Positions 12,001-26,850 of a stretch of 64,000 nucleotides of DNA are shown in pieces. A program made the translations under genes and the position numbers. Within the stretch, counting starts at the first letter, position 1; each line of letters begins with the position of its first letter. The DNA is from Axinella damicornis (Eukaryota > Porifera > Demospongiae > Axinellida > Axinellidae). The notes under the pieces are model-generated. The model searched no databases, was not told where the DNA came from, and saw nothing but the letters and a program-made list of their open reading frames with translations. Location: positions 7,408,451 through 7,472,450 of the forward strand of contig OZ007506.1 in assembly GCA_963931865.1 (NCBI GenBank), given 5' to 3'.

Positions 12001-15000
12001 CCTGCACGAGCCTGGACATGATCTACAAACAGGAAAACCTGTAACACCTGTGATGACCATCAAGACTCTTCGCTATTCGTTTCTTGGAGAAACTTGTGTT
12101 AATGCATGGCCAAGTCAGCTGCTGTCGACCATCGCTCACGAGTGTAACGCGGCATAGCTACCGTGTACCGCGGTACGCACTCCGGAGCTCGAGCTGAGCT
12201 TTCACGCCCCCATCCCACGATGCGATCGTGGTGCATGAATATCGCGTTTGGATGTTGCCGAAGCTCGAGCCTTCACGTTACCCCGGGGTTTCTCGGCGTT
12301 TCTCGTGGTGAATCGCCACTACCCGTGCTTCGAACGCGAGCGCCTATGTTTCTCCCACGTCGTTTTTTGCTCGGGTAATGCTTTTAGGCTATTATTAGTT
12401 GTGCTGTTGAAGTAGAGAAAAGTTTTGTGATGGAGAAGTTAGGGTTCCATTGTTATGGTTCTGTACTGCATCCACTTCCAAAGGTACATACGTTGTCCCT
12501 AGAAGCGAGTCCCGTCTTCCGCTTTCAGTGACCTGTCTTCTGTGAGTGCGGTTAAGTGGCTGATGTATGCTCCATGCAAATCGACCACACGCTGAAGTGC
12601 CTTGCGTTATCCACCTTGAGCTCAGAGGCCGAGCAGGGATGTTGCCACTCTTGGGAAGCTCAAATACTTCCTTCAGGTCTTCCATGATTTCTCCCAGCTT
12701 TCGAGTCTTCTTTGGCGACTTTTCATAGAGGTGGTATTGCATTTCTTTGAAAGCTTGTTGCTGAGAGCAGCATATTTGCAGGCTACATGTTAGCTCTAGA
12801 CGATGGGCGTAACACCAAGCCCACACAAGCCATGGATGCGCATGATCCCTCTCGTACCGTTTTGCTGTGCTACATTCACAGATGCCCCATCTGTTCCCCA
12901 CCTACCAAGACTGGCTTCTCTTGGGCTCCCAACGGACTGTCTTGGTCAAGGATGTCTGCTGTCCCTACGGTTGACAGAGACTGTGACAGCCACTGGCATC
13001 AGCTTTGGCAGGCGGATTAAAACCTGGCATATGACTTGATCTCTTCGGCTGTATCGTCTTCTTGCATGAAGGAGGATGACCAGCTCCTGCTCAACATTGC
13101 CTGCATCTGTGCTGCTGTCTGTGCTGCTGTCCATCTGACAACTTCAGAACTTGGAGAGAACTTGAAGGAACTGCTGACTTTGGGATTCTGCCGTATAATG
13201 GCTTTGGTGATGGGGCTGTTTTGTAGGCAGGGCCAAGATCAACATCATGGCGAACGCTTTGACGCCCAAGCAGCTGGGCACTTTTGACCGGTCATTTTGT
13301 CAGATACCACGTGGTCGGTCACATGACATATATGGTTGGATTTTGTCCATTGACCAGCCGTTATATTTGCCTCTGTGTGAAAGGTCTGTGATATACATGT
13401 ATTGCACTGTATCTTGTATAACTGACAATTTTGAAGTGATGATCGTAGTCTTAGTAGAGCAACTGATAGGGCAAACTCACATCAGAAATGCCTCGGTTCT
13501 CTAACTCTAACCTCACGATACTTCGGCTGACTCTAACAGTTTGTATTTGTAGCTAGCCTTGTTGCCATGCTTTTACTAGGCTGCACATGCACATCACATG
13601 CTGCCATGAAGTGAGCCAATGAGAAGACATAGAACTCATGCCTGTAACTTCACCACCCAAGATTAGCTTCAGTACAATTATGTCACATTTAAAAGCATCG
13701 GTGTACAGTGGTGATCATGAAGTGTTTCATTTAGACAATTGTTCAAGGGGGAGGGTGAAATTGTAGCTCGGTGAAGTAAGGGGGGAGGCATGAGTTGTCT
13801 TGCATACATGGGGCATACATGGGTACATGTATCTCTCAAGGGGGGGCAAGGGGGGGGGGGGGGGGGGGGGGGGCAAGTGCCCCCTCTCCCCCAAAATTAA
13901 ACCCTGGCGGTATAGTAGGAATCTTTGTGTGCCTTTCCCGAGTGCTGTAATGTTTGATTAGATTACTATTTTTTTCCCCACCGCGATTGTAGTCAAATTT
14001 CAAAGGTGACCTACAAACTAGTTAGTCACATTTATGTTTGTCACATTCACAAATGCTCTCTTTGATGTACTCAGCCCGTGAGCGGACTGGTGCCCACATG
14101 AGGGACAAAGCCACCATCAAGAGGCTGCAGATGTACAGAAAAGGCGGCAAGGTGTTGAGGTCAGTTCCCGAACTATGGGACGTCTTCGTCTCTATGGTTT
14201 ACTTATGAAGTGAAATTAGTCTAGGACTCAATGCATCAATCTCAGCCTGTCACTAATGGGAGACGCTGTCTGCAGCTCAATCCCTGATCCTAGGTTGTGT
14301 GTGCTGAGAGTCTCAGATGTTCAGTTTTTGAGCCAGAGCTGGGAATAGGACATCAAGCTTGATCAGTCATAGTAGAAATTGATCAGACATGTAATGCACT
14401 GTGTGATTGCTGATATTCTCCAGAAAGTGGTCATTAGTTTACTTTCCGCCCTGTTGAGCAATGCGCACAATTTTGACCTTCCGTTCAGAAGTTGATGCGT
14501 TGAGTCAACTTTGAAGCATCATTGGTATTCAGATCTTGGAAGGAGATAACTGTGTTCCTGTTGATGCCATCTCTCTGCTGTCCTGTTGTCTTCAGAGATC
14601 GAAGAGGACATGTGCTTCAACCGGCACCTTTCCAGAGTTCTGCGAAATCGGGTGACGTGGCCCGTGTGGAACCCAACAAGAAGTGGTTTGGTGAGTTGGT
14701 GATGGGCATCCCATGGATGCTGCTAACTAACTTACCTCTGGTGTGGTCGCACGTTCCAAAACTGGAAAGTTTGTGGTGCGCCTACAAATCATCCTTATCT
14801 GGATGAGCATACAATCGAAGTGGTTACTGGTCCGGCAGGAAGTAGGGCGCTAGGTACTAGGTTAGGGTAGTGGTTACTGGTCCGGCAGGAAGTAGGGCGA
14901 TAGGTTAGGGTATTAGGGCCAGGTCAGGTGCTGATGTGAAGGCGTGTCCGTTACCTATACTTAATGTATATATGTACTTCCTGCTGGACCAATATATCCA

Positions 15001-18000
15001 CGTCGAATAATATTATCATCCAATTTGGATACAGTAGCGGTCATTATCTCACGTTGTGTGGGCGTATCAAACGTGCTGGTAGTCACTGTAAACACGCTAC
15101 AGCAACAGGGGCCATGTATTTCCCTTTGATGTTTGATATGTACATGCCCTGGACCAGGGCATGTATATTCCTTTGATGTTTGATACATGCCCTGGGAAGC
15201 TAGCCTCGTTCCCAGGCCTTCCACACCTCCAGCTTTTGATCGCTTCCAGTATGCAAAAACGGAGGGGGAAGGCCTGGGGAATCTTCTTACGGGATACGCG
15301 GCACGACCGTCATACATCGTCATGCCTCATATCAACAGTCAAAGACATGTACGAGACGCATCTTGCATTCTGCGCTAGCTACGAAGATGGGAAAAGCGCC
15401 AACTGAGAGCTACACCGAGCGTATGAAGCATACCCAGGCTACAAGGCATGACTCCAAAGGGCTGCCGAGTGACAAACGTGAAAATGCCCAGCTATGACAC
15501 AATCTTCCCGTGGAGCGAAAAGACGGCACTATTTGGAGTTTCACCCCTTGTATCACAGCTATCCCTCAGTGGTTTTGCTTCGAACCTGGATATGTTTTAC
15601 AGGTAGGACCTACCTCTTCTCTGAAACTTGTTTCAGTTTTCTAGCTTCTCTGTAGCTGTGGATGGGAATGTAAATAAGCCATTGCGTCTAGAATCCATGA
15701 CGTCAGCTGTGCCGCGTATCACGTGAGAAGATTCCCCAGGCCTTCCCCCTCCGTTTTTGCATACTGGAAGTGATCAAAAGCTGGAGGTGTGGAAGGCCTG
15801 GGAACAAGGCTACTGGGAAACCCCACTGTTCAATGCAGCTAAAATAACATTCTCATAATAGCCAAAAAGGTCATGTGTCACATTACAGAACAGAGGAGAG
15901 CCAACTAAAGCCAAAATATATAGATACTGAGGCCGCTAAAGCCAGATACAGAGGCAGCAGAAACTAAAATACAGAGGCCACTAAAGCCAAAAAAAGTTAC
16001 TTGTACAGAAGAATGCCATTAAAGTTGCATAGTAAGTTAGAATGATGAGAGTTAGAACTCGTTGAAACTGTCCACATCTTTCTCACTGATCTCATAGCTA
16101 TCAGGGCAACTCCATGTTGGTCCAAAGTTCTGTGGTTGGCTAACTGGGGCTTGATACACATTAACTGTGCAATTATGGCATTGAAATCCGGATGGTTGGC
16201 TTGCTTGTGACGAAGGTGCAAACACGCGATTGTAACACCAAGATGTATTGCCACTGACTGGTACCACTGACCCAGGAGCTGCTTCGGGATGCTTTGATTG
16301 CTGGACTTCATACTGGTAGTCTGTTTTGTATCTCCTGCTCAAAACATTAGACACTGCCTGCTCCTGTTCAGGAGAAACTCGCTCGTACATTCGTAACGAC
16401 TCCAAACGTCGATGACCTGAGCAGCTCTGGATGATCTTCTCGTCCACTCCAGCTTCATACAGTCTACTAACTCCTGCAGCTCTCAAGCTATGATTCGTCT
16501 TCCTCTCTTGTACGTCAGCCTCTATAAACATCTCAGGTACCATCTTTGAAAGATAATTCTTACCACATGGAATGCTCGAATACCAATTTGTGCCGTGCGA
16601 TTGCATGGGCTGGCAATAAAAGTTATCTTTTTCTTTGGCATTAGCCGAAAGTTTACTGAGGTACAAGTCGAGGAGATGTACATGACACCTTTCACCAGCA
16701 CTGGGCACAGAATAGATTGGAACTCTCTTGTGCTCTAGGCGAAGTTGAGCCAGACCTCCAGCACGATTTTGCTGCTATTTTCGGTGTATATATATCGATC
16801 TGGGCGGTACAACCTACAAAGTTGGCTAATCTGTAGATTTCTGTGTTCCTGTCCACCACGGAGGATGAAATTCTTTCCATTATAAAAGAAAACCGCGCGC
16901 AAGAGACCTTTCGGTGTTGTACTATCCAGCACACCCTTCGACCACAATTGATCTTCTTCTTCTTCTACAGTTATAGTAGGCGTTTGTTTAGCATCTGATC
17001 CAACACCCTCCTCGCGCAAATTTCGAAAACGGTTGTCCAGACTACGAGGAAATTCAACAAAAGACGGAGTTTTTTTCCAAGAAATTTGGATAGGAAGGGT
17101 TCTCCATTCTCATGCGTCTTAATATCCCTGTCAGTAACGAGTACAATGATTTTGGGGGGTAGGGGTCACCGTTTTTGTTGCGAGTCTCCATCACGTAAAC
17201 TGGCAGCCACTTATTCAGTTACCTCTGCCGAGCATTTCGCTGTAAGGACGATCTCCGGACACAGCTCGTCTTTGTCTTCCACAGCATGGTTGTGCCATTC
17301 CCACCAAGTTTGCAGATTATTCACGGCCCAGTTTGTGCTTCTTTTCGTATTCAGCGGTGGATTTGGCCGTTTCAACTCGTCGATTTCCTTCGGTTTCGCA
17401 AGTTTAAAACGCTTAGAGTCACCGAGAATTGACAGTTTCTTATTCGCAGCACGGGGGTTGTTCTCAAAGTCGCTGTCGCTCCACCCGTCAGGAGCGATAG
17501 ACCCAAATCGCTTGTGAGATTGGCGCGAACAGCTTCTAACTTGCTTCTCTATATCAATTTCGATCAGAGCCATACTCAGCTAACGCTACCTCAAAGCTAA
17601 TACACTCCTGCAGTAAATTATACCGGTTTCCAGCTAGCTAGCTACTGAATTCATGAAGCCAGACTAAATCGTGCTGCAGTGTGACGCACGGTTACCAAGG
17701 AGACTCCTTAGCAACCTTGCTGCAGTATTACTGATGAAGCCAGACTAAACCGTGCTGCAGTGTGATGCAAGCGGTTACCAAGGAGGCTCCGTAGCAACCG
17801 TGCTGCAGTATGACGTAGCCACAGTAATTAACGTGAGATAAGCCAGTTAGATCACGCCTAGGAGGGATGCATCCGGTTTACAGTCACTCGCACTCGGGCG
17901 CTTCGCGCCCTCGTGCTCGTGACTGTAAACCGGATGCATCCCTCCTAGGCGTGATATAACTGTAACATATAAAGTTCCCGTAACGTAGCAGTAGTAATTA

Positions 18001-20611
18001 CGTGCACACTACAGTGATACCGTAAAAGTAATTCAGGCGTAATGATTGCGTATTCACTTCCGTACTCTAGTTAAATTACGTTACGTTTACCATGTAAATG
18101 GTTACGTTTACGGTACAAATTGAGTAAGTGCGGTGTTGTGAAGATGGTGTACCGTATAATTCGTACCCCCTATCAATTCGTATACGTATTATTATTCGTA
18201 CAAGTAAAGTGAGTTTTATCATGGCTGATGGTGGCGAGGGTGGAGCCGGAGGAGGTGAAGGGCCCTTGCGTTTCTGGAAGAAAGACAGCAGCACAGCCAT
18301 TTGCGTTGTCCAGGTGTACTTCTTGGGCTGGCCGCCATAGCTCAAGCACACGTTTCGACTGTCAGCTCTCAGGGGAAAGGCCCGTGAAGATTCTGACTTC
18401 ACCGTTGTGATCGCCGTCCTGTACTGGCACTTACCCTTGTGACAAAACTCTGAGCGCTGTAATAATTTTGTTTGTCTTCCATTCGGCTTCGACAGCTTGT
18501 GCTGTGGTAGTCCCGTACCGCTTTGTACAATTATTCGTGCACCCCCCGTTTCTGGAAATATTTACACACTCTAATCAATTTGTACATTGAAATGAATATT
18601 AGGTACGAAATTATACGGTATACAAACTACAAGAAACAGAGGATTCTAAGCCTGGCTGAATAAGCCCCAGCAAGCTGCTTCAGGAAGAAGGGATGCGGGC
18701 AAGCAGGCGTGGAATAGACAAGTTTATCCGGCGATACCAACACACTGGCACCATTGCAAGAAACCCGGGCTCTGGTCGTCCGTCGAACGTAACTTCGGAG
18801 ATGAAGGCAATCGTCGAACAGCAGATGCGCTTAGATGATGGGACTACTGCCGTACAACTTCAATAAACAGAAGCAAGGAAACATACCAGGCTCTCCCTCC
18901 TTTTCCGTACTGCAAGCGACGAAAAGCGGGGCAGGGCCTGGGAACGAGGCTAGACAATGACATCGTTATACTAAATTACTTGTTGCACATCAGATCTTAT
19001 TAGCCCTGTTGGAGGTTTTCCCGCCAAGTCCATGCCTCTCGTGTGGGTAGCGGACGATCACTGATGCTGCTGCATCCAACGTCTTCCACCATGCATGAAA
19101 ACCTGTGGAGGGGCCCTCTGGCATCAAAACATGGTCAGTGAGCCTTTCTCTTTCAACATCTATCTTTCTCATTTCTCATTGCCAGTGTATGAATGTGATG
19201 CATCGGTAACAGCTGTGACGAGAATTAGCATATTGCTACTGGTCTTGATAACTTCACCGGTTGCTGGGTAATGTGGGACAGTGACACTTGTCAGGACGAT
19301 GGGAGAAGTGGAGTCAATGATAAGAAATTTGTCTGGGATTTTCTCTTCTTGCTGGCTCGGGATAGAGAATCACCTTTCGATCCACCAGTCTTACAGGCTG
19401 GACACACCTCTGTGCATAGTGCTTTGGGATCATCTTCGGTTCATTGGTCCAGGTGTCAATATCAAGCTCAGATCGATTTCTAAGCTTATAGCAGCATAAT
19501 ACTGCCCATCCACAAAGAAGTGATATCTGTTCAATGTAGGGCCATACACAATGAACTTTGTGATTTTCATGACCCACTCGGTGTATTCATCGTCAAAATC
19601 TCGTATGGCAACTGACATACTTCCCAACCCTGAGTTTTGTATATGCAGGAAAATTTCACTTATTTTGCAGGATTTTGCTGTCTTGTGCAGGACAATTTTG
19701 ATCCACTGCCAGCAGCATTACTAGGGTAGTCTGGAGAGAATTTACAACGGACGAAAGAGGCTCCCTTTCTGCTTGAGGACACATTATAGCGCTTCCAATC
19801 GGGATGCCACTTGCATGGCCTTCTTGGACACCGGTTCTAACCGTTCTGACCCACTGGTACTGGCACTCATCTGCAGGTAGCTAGTAGTTCAAGTTGTCAG
19901 ACAGACTTGCATGTACGCGTAGTAAACGCCTAGGCCACGTGTATAATTTCCGGGACAATTTTGATTGTTTCCGGGACAGCAGGACAAAAGGTCAGTTTCC
20001 GGGACAGTCCCGGAAATTCCGGGACGGTTGGCAAGTATGAACTGACTCAGAGACCCGATACACCATCCCAATGTCATACTCTGTTGGCTTCAGAATGCGC
20101 TGGAAAGTCATTGTGGCGTTAGCCAGTTCGTCGGGAAGTTGGCAACCTGGATATTCCCTATTCAACCAGTGTATGGGTTCCTGTGCCTGCTGTTGTTTTA
20201 TCTTGCGTTGCTTGGATAGACGTTCAGAATGGACGTTGATGTAAGCTAGAATACAGTAATGACAGTGGCGATAGTTCCCGTGGGCATCAAACAGGTTCTC
20301 CCTAATCCCTGTTCTGAAACTCACCGGTTGCACTTGTTGCAAAATCTTCGGCGGCCCCCCTACCTCCAAGGAGATTGTTTGGATCTACATGATCATCAGG
20401 TACAGTACTACAGCCGCGGGGAGCCGCGAGTCCATCGGTACTAGTTTCGAGCCTCAGGCGGCGCCCAGCTGCAGCTTCGCGATTGTATTCAGCCATGTCC
20501 TCAAATCCTCAATGCTAGCGCAGAGAAATGAAATTAATGTTGCAGTGCAGCAGGAGCATTTAAGTACAGTTAGACGCGCGCGGAGTTTAACATAAGCCCG
20601 GCTGGCCTGAA

Positions 20612-20642
<31 letters not shown>

Positions 20643-23600
20643 TCACACACAACAGTGGGGGCGGCTAAGATTCAAGGGCCTGGGAGAGAATGTCCCTCCC
20701 CCCCCCAAATGAAACCTTATTTTTATCATGGTCCCTTGTGGTGTTGGGGGGGGGGTCCCCACTATGGGCCGGTCCCCACTATGGGCCGGTCCCCACTATG
20801 GGCTGCCCCCCAAGGGTGCGACTGATTCCCACTTGGGGCAATAATGTTATTGTCAACAGCAACTATGTGGAAAAAGGTATTATTGGCGGTCAATAAATTA
20901 GATTTAGTCGACTATTCTGAAGAAGTTTACAATAAAATCGTATCAGATTATTCGGATTATGCTTTTGGTATCGACCTGACGGTGTAGAAGTTGCCCTGGG
21001 TTCAGTATCAGGTAAATGGTCCTCTCTAGTTGGAGTAGTCATTTGTAATCAGGTCGATCTCGGCGATCCCTAGGCCTATACTCACCAGACAAGCACTGTC
21101 AAAAAGTGCAAGAGCTATAGAAATTAAATTTTTAGCTGATTTTCATATTACAACCACGTGCGGAAACTTACGTTGAATTAGAGGAAAGGAATCTTCAAGC
21201 CTCATTTCCTGGAAATGATGTCACGCACGTAAACTTCGATTTCTACTCGCGTCTGACACATATATATCACATTATGTGGTGCATATGCCTTGTATAGAAT
21301 ATGCATGTACGTAGAAGTGCTGTAACAGCAGGTATATATAAGTGATCTGCAATAACATGTACAACGTTGTACGTATGTACGTAATGGATAGGTGTATAGT
21401 GTCAGAGTACAGAGCATGTTTACAAGGCGGCTTAGCTTGATTAACGGCATCACTACACAATGCCCACACAGACTCAAACTCGATGGGGTTACCCCAAAAC
21501 TCGGACAATCGTATATGCATAGTCTGTTTCAGCTGGTTGAGTTCTACAAGAGGTAAGGCTGAGAGCTGTCTGAGGCCACTGACTGTGCATTGTGCCAACA
21601 CCTCTTCTCCAAAATAGGCCTCGCGAGCTAGCACTTTATCCCACAGAGACTTGTAGGATTGTATCAGGCTTGAAAAGCGTGGTAGTATTACTGATTGGAT
21701 TTGCTCAAAGTTATGTGCTATTGAGGGAGAATTTGATGTCACAGCAGCACAACTTGGAAAGCTCATCAAAACGCAAAACGCAGCGAAGGCTAATAAGCTC
21801 TGTATGCTTTCTCTTCCGCTTCACTGTGTTCCGCTCTGCCGCCTTCTCCGCTTTCTCCAAATGCTTCTCATCGTTGCTGTCCTCTGCCAGTTCATCAGCC
21901 AGTATACTTGGCCACCATTCCCCAGCCGAACTCAGACCTATCAGCATTTTTTTATCAGTTTGTCCCTTTCCAGCAGCGACTTTTTACTTTGCGACAAGGC
22001 GTCCTGCTCGCACTCCAGTGCTGGCAGGGGCCTAGTTTTGGCCAGCTGCGCTTCCACTTCGATGATGGTTTCCTCCACTTTTAATTAGCGATGAAGGTTG
22101 CCTGTTCTTCATTGCCTTTCTGTTTGTAAACAATTGGCGTTTGCTTCGTACTCGCTTCACAGCCTTTGTCGCAGCATCTTCTTGGCTCTGTTGAACTTCC
22201 GCGTGGAATTCCACCTGCTTTGAATCAACACAGTCAGTGAAGCTTAGATCAGCCGTGCGAACTACCCGTCCAAGATCCCTCCAGTGGATGATCCGCCCAC
22301 AGTCTTGGAGTGAGCCTGAGGACAGATACAGATTTGTAACATAGTGATACGTTAGGCCGAAGGACTGTAGTCTACGTGCAGCTACTCATGTGCCCTGTTT
22401 AGGAATGAGGCTACTGATCTCCTGTGCTGCTCATAGTGTTTGGATACCCCCTCGCGGTTAGTTATAGTTTCTTACATCCCCTGCAGGAAGATTATAACGT
22501 TGGTGTATTGCAACGTTGAAGCAGAGGTTTTCTTTGTTAATACTCACCATTTAGAAACAATGTGCCTCATCTACACAAACGCCACAAGATTTTCTTGGTA
22601 CACTGGTGCCCGTAGCGTTTCTCTCCAGATGAGGTTGCTGATGATTGACTCTGGACTAATGAACACCAGCTGACATTTTCCATCCATCATGAATGCCCTT
22701 GGTGACTTCCCTTTCAGAAGTGATGGATGTCTTTCAGGTTGTTGTTGAAGCGGGCTGGTTTGAAATTTTTCAAGTGCTCTGGAAATGGTTCTGGGTACCA
22801 TGAGATATGACCCAAGAACAGCATGCATGTTGTGAGCAAATTCTACGATCCATTTTCACCCGTAGCTCTAACTGCGGCATTGTAGTCCTGCAGTGAAGAA
22901 TTAGCTTTATTCAAGCGAACATCTGAATGTACTAACGTTCGTCCCACCTCTAGTTTGTTTGTTCATTCGGTTTCTCTTCTCCTCTGATTCTTGTAGAAAT
23001 GGCTTGCAACATTCTTGGGGAAATCCCTTCTTGCTTGGGTTAGAGAGATTCTCTTCTCGAGCTCATTAACGTTTGTGTTAAGTCTTGTCTCTGCTTCGTT
23101 CAGAAGTTATGGCATCATTTGCTTACCGCAACCTCTTCCTGCACTATTGCAGCGACTAGACAACAGAGGCTTCTAAAGTTGTTTGAATGGCTAACGGTAG
23201 GTTAAACGCAACCCACAATACGAGGCAATCTTTTTATCTTTCATCGACGCAGTCTCTGTCTTTCGCTTAGCAATTATCCGTATACGTACTTTCTGTTATA
23301 TTCTACTGACTTGCGTACGTATTTACGTTGACGTGGGCTGGACGGTTGTACGTGTTCACCCAGTACACACAAATGAACTGCTGATCACAATGTTGCTACG
23401 TACATTTGATGCAGTATCATGACTCCGTTGCGCTGAGGGTTTTGCGCTTCAAATCTGTGCTTTTATTAGACATATCAGTTGCTCTCTGAGGGCAGCTCAT
23501 AGGGATGGTGTCAATAAGGGGTCTGCTAAACACAGAATAAAGACCTTGTGAAATAACTCACCCTGCGGTACTGTAGTTGACATGTTTTGTCTTGTTTTTA

Positions 23601-26600
23601 TTTCCCTAGGAAACACTCGAACTATTACCCAGAGTGCTCTCCAAACATTCCAGGATGAGATGGGAAAGGCGATGAAAGACCCTTACAGGGTACTGCATGA
23701 TCCACTTCTAGCTATTGACATCATTTGAACTTTGAACCTGTGATCAGCAGGATACGTATATGTATCTGTAGTCACTTATAGTGCCCTGAAAGTCCTTGAA
23801 TGAAAGTCGCGAGTCCTCGTTGTGCCGCTCGCGACTTCTCTTTCATTAGCGAAAAATAGTCATTGCAAACACGTATGTGTGCACTCCCGCGCACACACAC
23901 ATGCACGCACTCCCACGCGCTCTCACAAGCACTTAGTATGCAAGCACGTACAAGCGATGCGCAAGCTATTTTGCGAGTACTCATGAGGGCACCTCAAGTG
24001 TGCATTCAAGGACTTTCAGGACGTACAATACAACAAGTGTCCCAACATGCATGTGTCGTCATTTTGTTAGTTAGGAATGTAACATAGCAGCCCAACTCAT
24101 GTGAAAGATATTGAAGGTCGGCCTTTCTAATAATCTCCACTTACAAGTATTGGACATTTAATGAGAGTCAAACCTCATGTTTCAGCTCAGATCTGACAAA
24201 TCAGAAGGTTGCGTGTATTAGTTCCCTAGACAGGAAGTGGAAATTCCCAGTTGACCACACTCCCATCATCTATCACATGTTATCCACATTGGCCTTGGCC
24301 AGCCTCGCACAATGCTGCAGACCACACACATGGTTCCGTGGGGTGGATATACTCCTATGCTCCTGTGTGTGTGTGTGTGTGTGTACTATGTATGTGTGTG
24401 CGTGTGTGTGTTTGCGCGTGCATGCATGTGACTGACTGAATCCAAAGTGTCACAGCGAGAAGAACTGACTGGATTTCTCCATTTGCATTCACATGCATAG
24501 GTTGTAATGAAGCAGAGTGGTCTCCCTGTTTCCCTCCTGCAAGAAACCTCCAAGGTATGCTGATGATACGTTGTAGGACACAAGCTTGCATTATGATAGC
24601 TCTCTGTAGTTCTAAGATCAAAGGGAAGTGTTTTCTCATCCTGCATACATGTATAGTCCTGGCCAGTTATTACGCATTCGCAAGCTTTCATTAGCTTCGG
24701 CTTTCGTAAAAGCCAGTTCAAAGTAAAGTATGAACAGTACAGTACCTCAGTGGGCTTTCTATGCCAAGCATTTCTTCTGAATGGCTTTGCTAAGCCACTC
24801 ACCTACCGTAGTCGCGCGTTATTAGGCGCATGCGCCTATAACTCCACAGGAAGGAAATATGCGCCTATAAGCGAGATGTGCCTAATAATGAATATAGCAT
24901 TCCTCAAATAGGAAGTGCGCTTCAATTCAAATTATAGCTGTTTTCCACTCCGTACGATTGAAAATAGCAGAGTTTCTGGAAGAAGACTGCAGTGCTAAAC
25001 AGAGAGTACCTGGGACGAGAGTTGAACCTGCACCTAACAGCGAATATGCGCCTATAAGTGAGCTTCGCCTAATAACGCACGACTACGGTATGTACATGTA
25101 CTCTGCAGTAAGCTTTGGAGAGAAAGGGATCCACGTACAGTCAGTAGTACGTAGGATGATGGCGACAGAAGAGTGGAAGAGTGTAAACCAGGCAGTGCAA
25201 GTTTACGTGGATCTCTTACTCTCTCACTGCTGATCATGCTGTCTATGTTTAGTAGACGTCTCTGTAGTGTTTGTATGACGACACATCCTCATACAAACAC
25301 TTGTATCACACACACTTGCACACGCTTTCCTGCACAGCGTTCCCGAGTTCACTTGCTCGACACGGAGAGCTTTGATACCACTTTTGGTCCCAAGTCTCAG
25401 CGGAAGAGACCCCGTGTGTCAGCAGCTGACATTGAGGTGGGATTGCTGGGACCTAGCAATAGATCGTGTGTGCATGCTCCTGCCTGTGTGCAGTCGCTCA
25501 ACGTCTCGTGTGTCTATACATACATGTATATGTATGTGACTGTCAGGGTTTCTTTAAGGGGGAGGAGATTGATCCATGACTGTCAAGGTTCTTTAGGGGG
25601 GAGGGGATTGATTCGCTCTAGCTGCTACTGTGGTGGGTGGGGTCTCTAATACATATGCCGCTGTTAATTTCTGCTGTCCTCTTTACCTGTAGGGCCTTGC
25701 TGAGTCAGCACAACATTCTGCAGGTGAAGTTCCATTGCTACATCTACCTAAGTAGAGTGATTGATTTTTGCTTACCTTCTTGCACTATAACGATTGGCCA
25801 ACTTCAGCTGCATCATGCACAGTTTAATTGTGCGAGTTTGCAGCTGTTGAATTTCAAAAATTGAACCACCATGGATAATAGAACACAGGGATTCGAACTG
25901 GATTGGAAACACACATTTACGAGATTGAATCCAAGTTTCCAAGCCAGGACTGTCAGGCTATACACTGGTTTAAGACCGATCCAACAGTACAAATGGTGAA
26001 CCTCAGAACAGTTCCCGTATGGCACCAGCGATATAAAACTACACAGATATCGCAATTTTAGGGATATATCCATTTTTTGACAGCTTTTATCTCTGACTCA
26101 GGAGCAAAACGGGCATATACCAGTTGAAGGCCGATCCAACGATGCAAGAGGTGACCCTCAGAACAGTCCCCGTGTGGCACCGGAGGTACTACAAACACCA
26201 GAGAAACGTTTATTCAATGCCGACACTCTATACATTAGGAATAGGGCGGCACGTGCATTTCCAATCCAGTTCCCTGCACTCGACTATCCATGGTTGAAGA
26301 TACGTATGCCAGCTGAACATACAAAACTCACATCTGTAGCATGAAAGCATAGTCTTTCAGCTAAGCATCTTGCATCAACATGTCCCTACTTTGTAGAACT
26401 CTACCAAGCAGAGAAAGACAGCGACCTTGTTCAAGAAGATCCTGATTACAGGTTTGCAATGAATACCGTGTACCTTCTTTCCTCTTTCTCTGTTCAGACA
26501 GGCTGGCTAGTTTGTGCTATGTACTCCAACAGAAATAAGTAGATATGTGGCAGTACCCTGTATGCTGAAATTGTATTCCAGGTTGCAAGTAAATGTGATT

Positions 26601-26818
26601 GGCATATCAAAGCAACGCAGGCCTTTATGTATAGTGCTCAGATGGACTGTGTAACGTACGGGTACAGAATATATACTGTAGTGTTAACAGTTGCCAGGAG
26701 CCTTTGCAGCGCTCATAAGTTACCAATGTACTGCTTTGTTTGCAGGGCGGAAATGCGGGAATGTATATTCAACAAAGGACAATCAAAGAGAATTTGGAAT
26801 GAGCTATTTAAGGTTTGA

Positions 26819-26850
<32 letters not shown>

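Noticed and set aside
25886..25905. tRNA-like GATTCGAAC word
   Set aside because: No acceptor stem or anticodon arm can be formed around it; the word lies in a transposon end.
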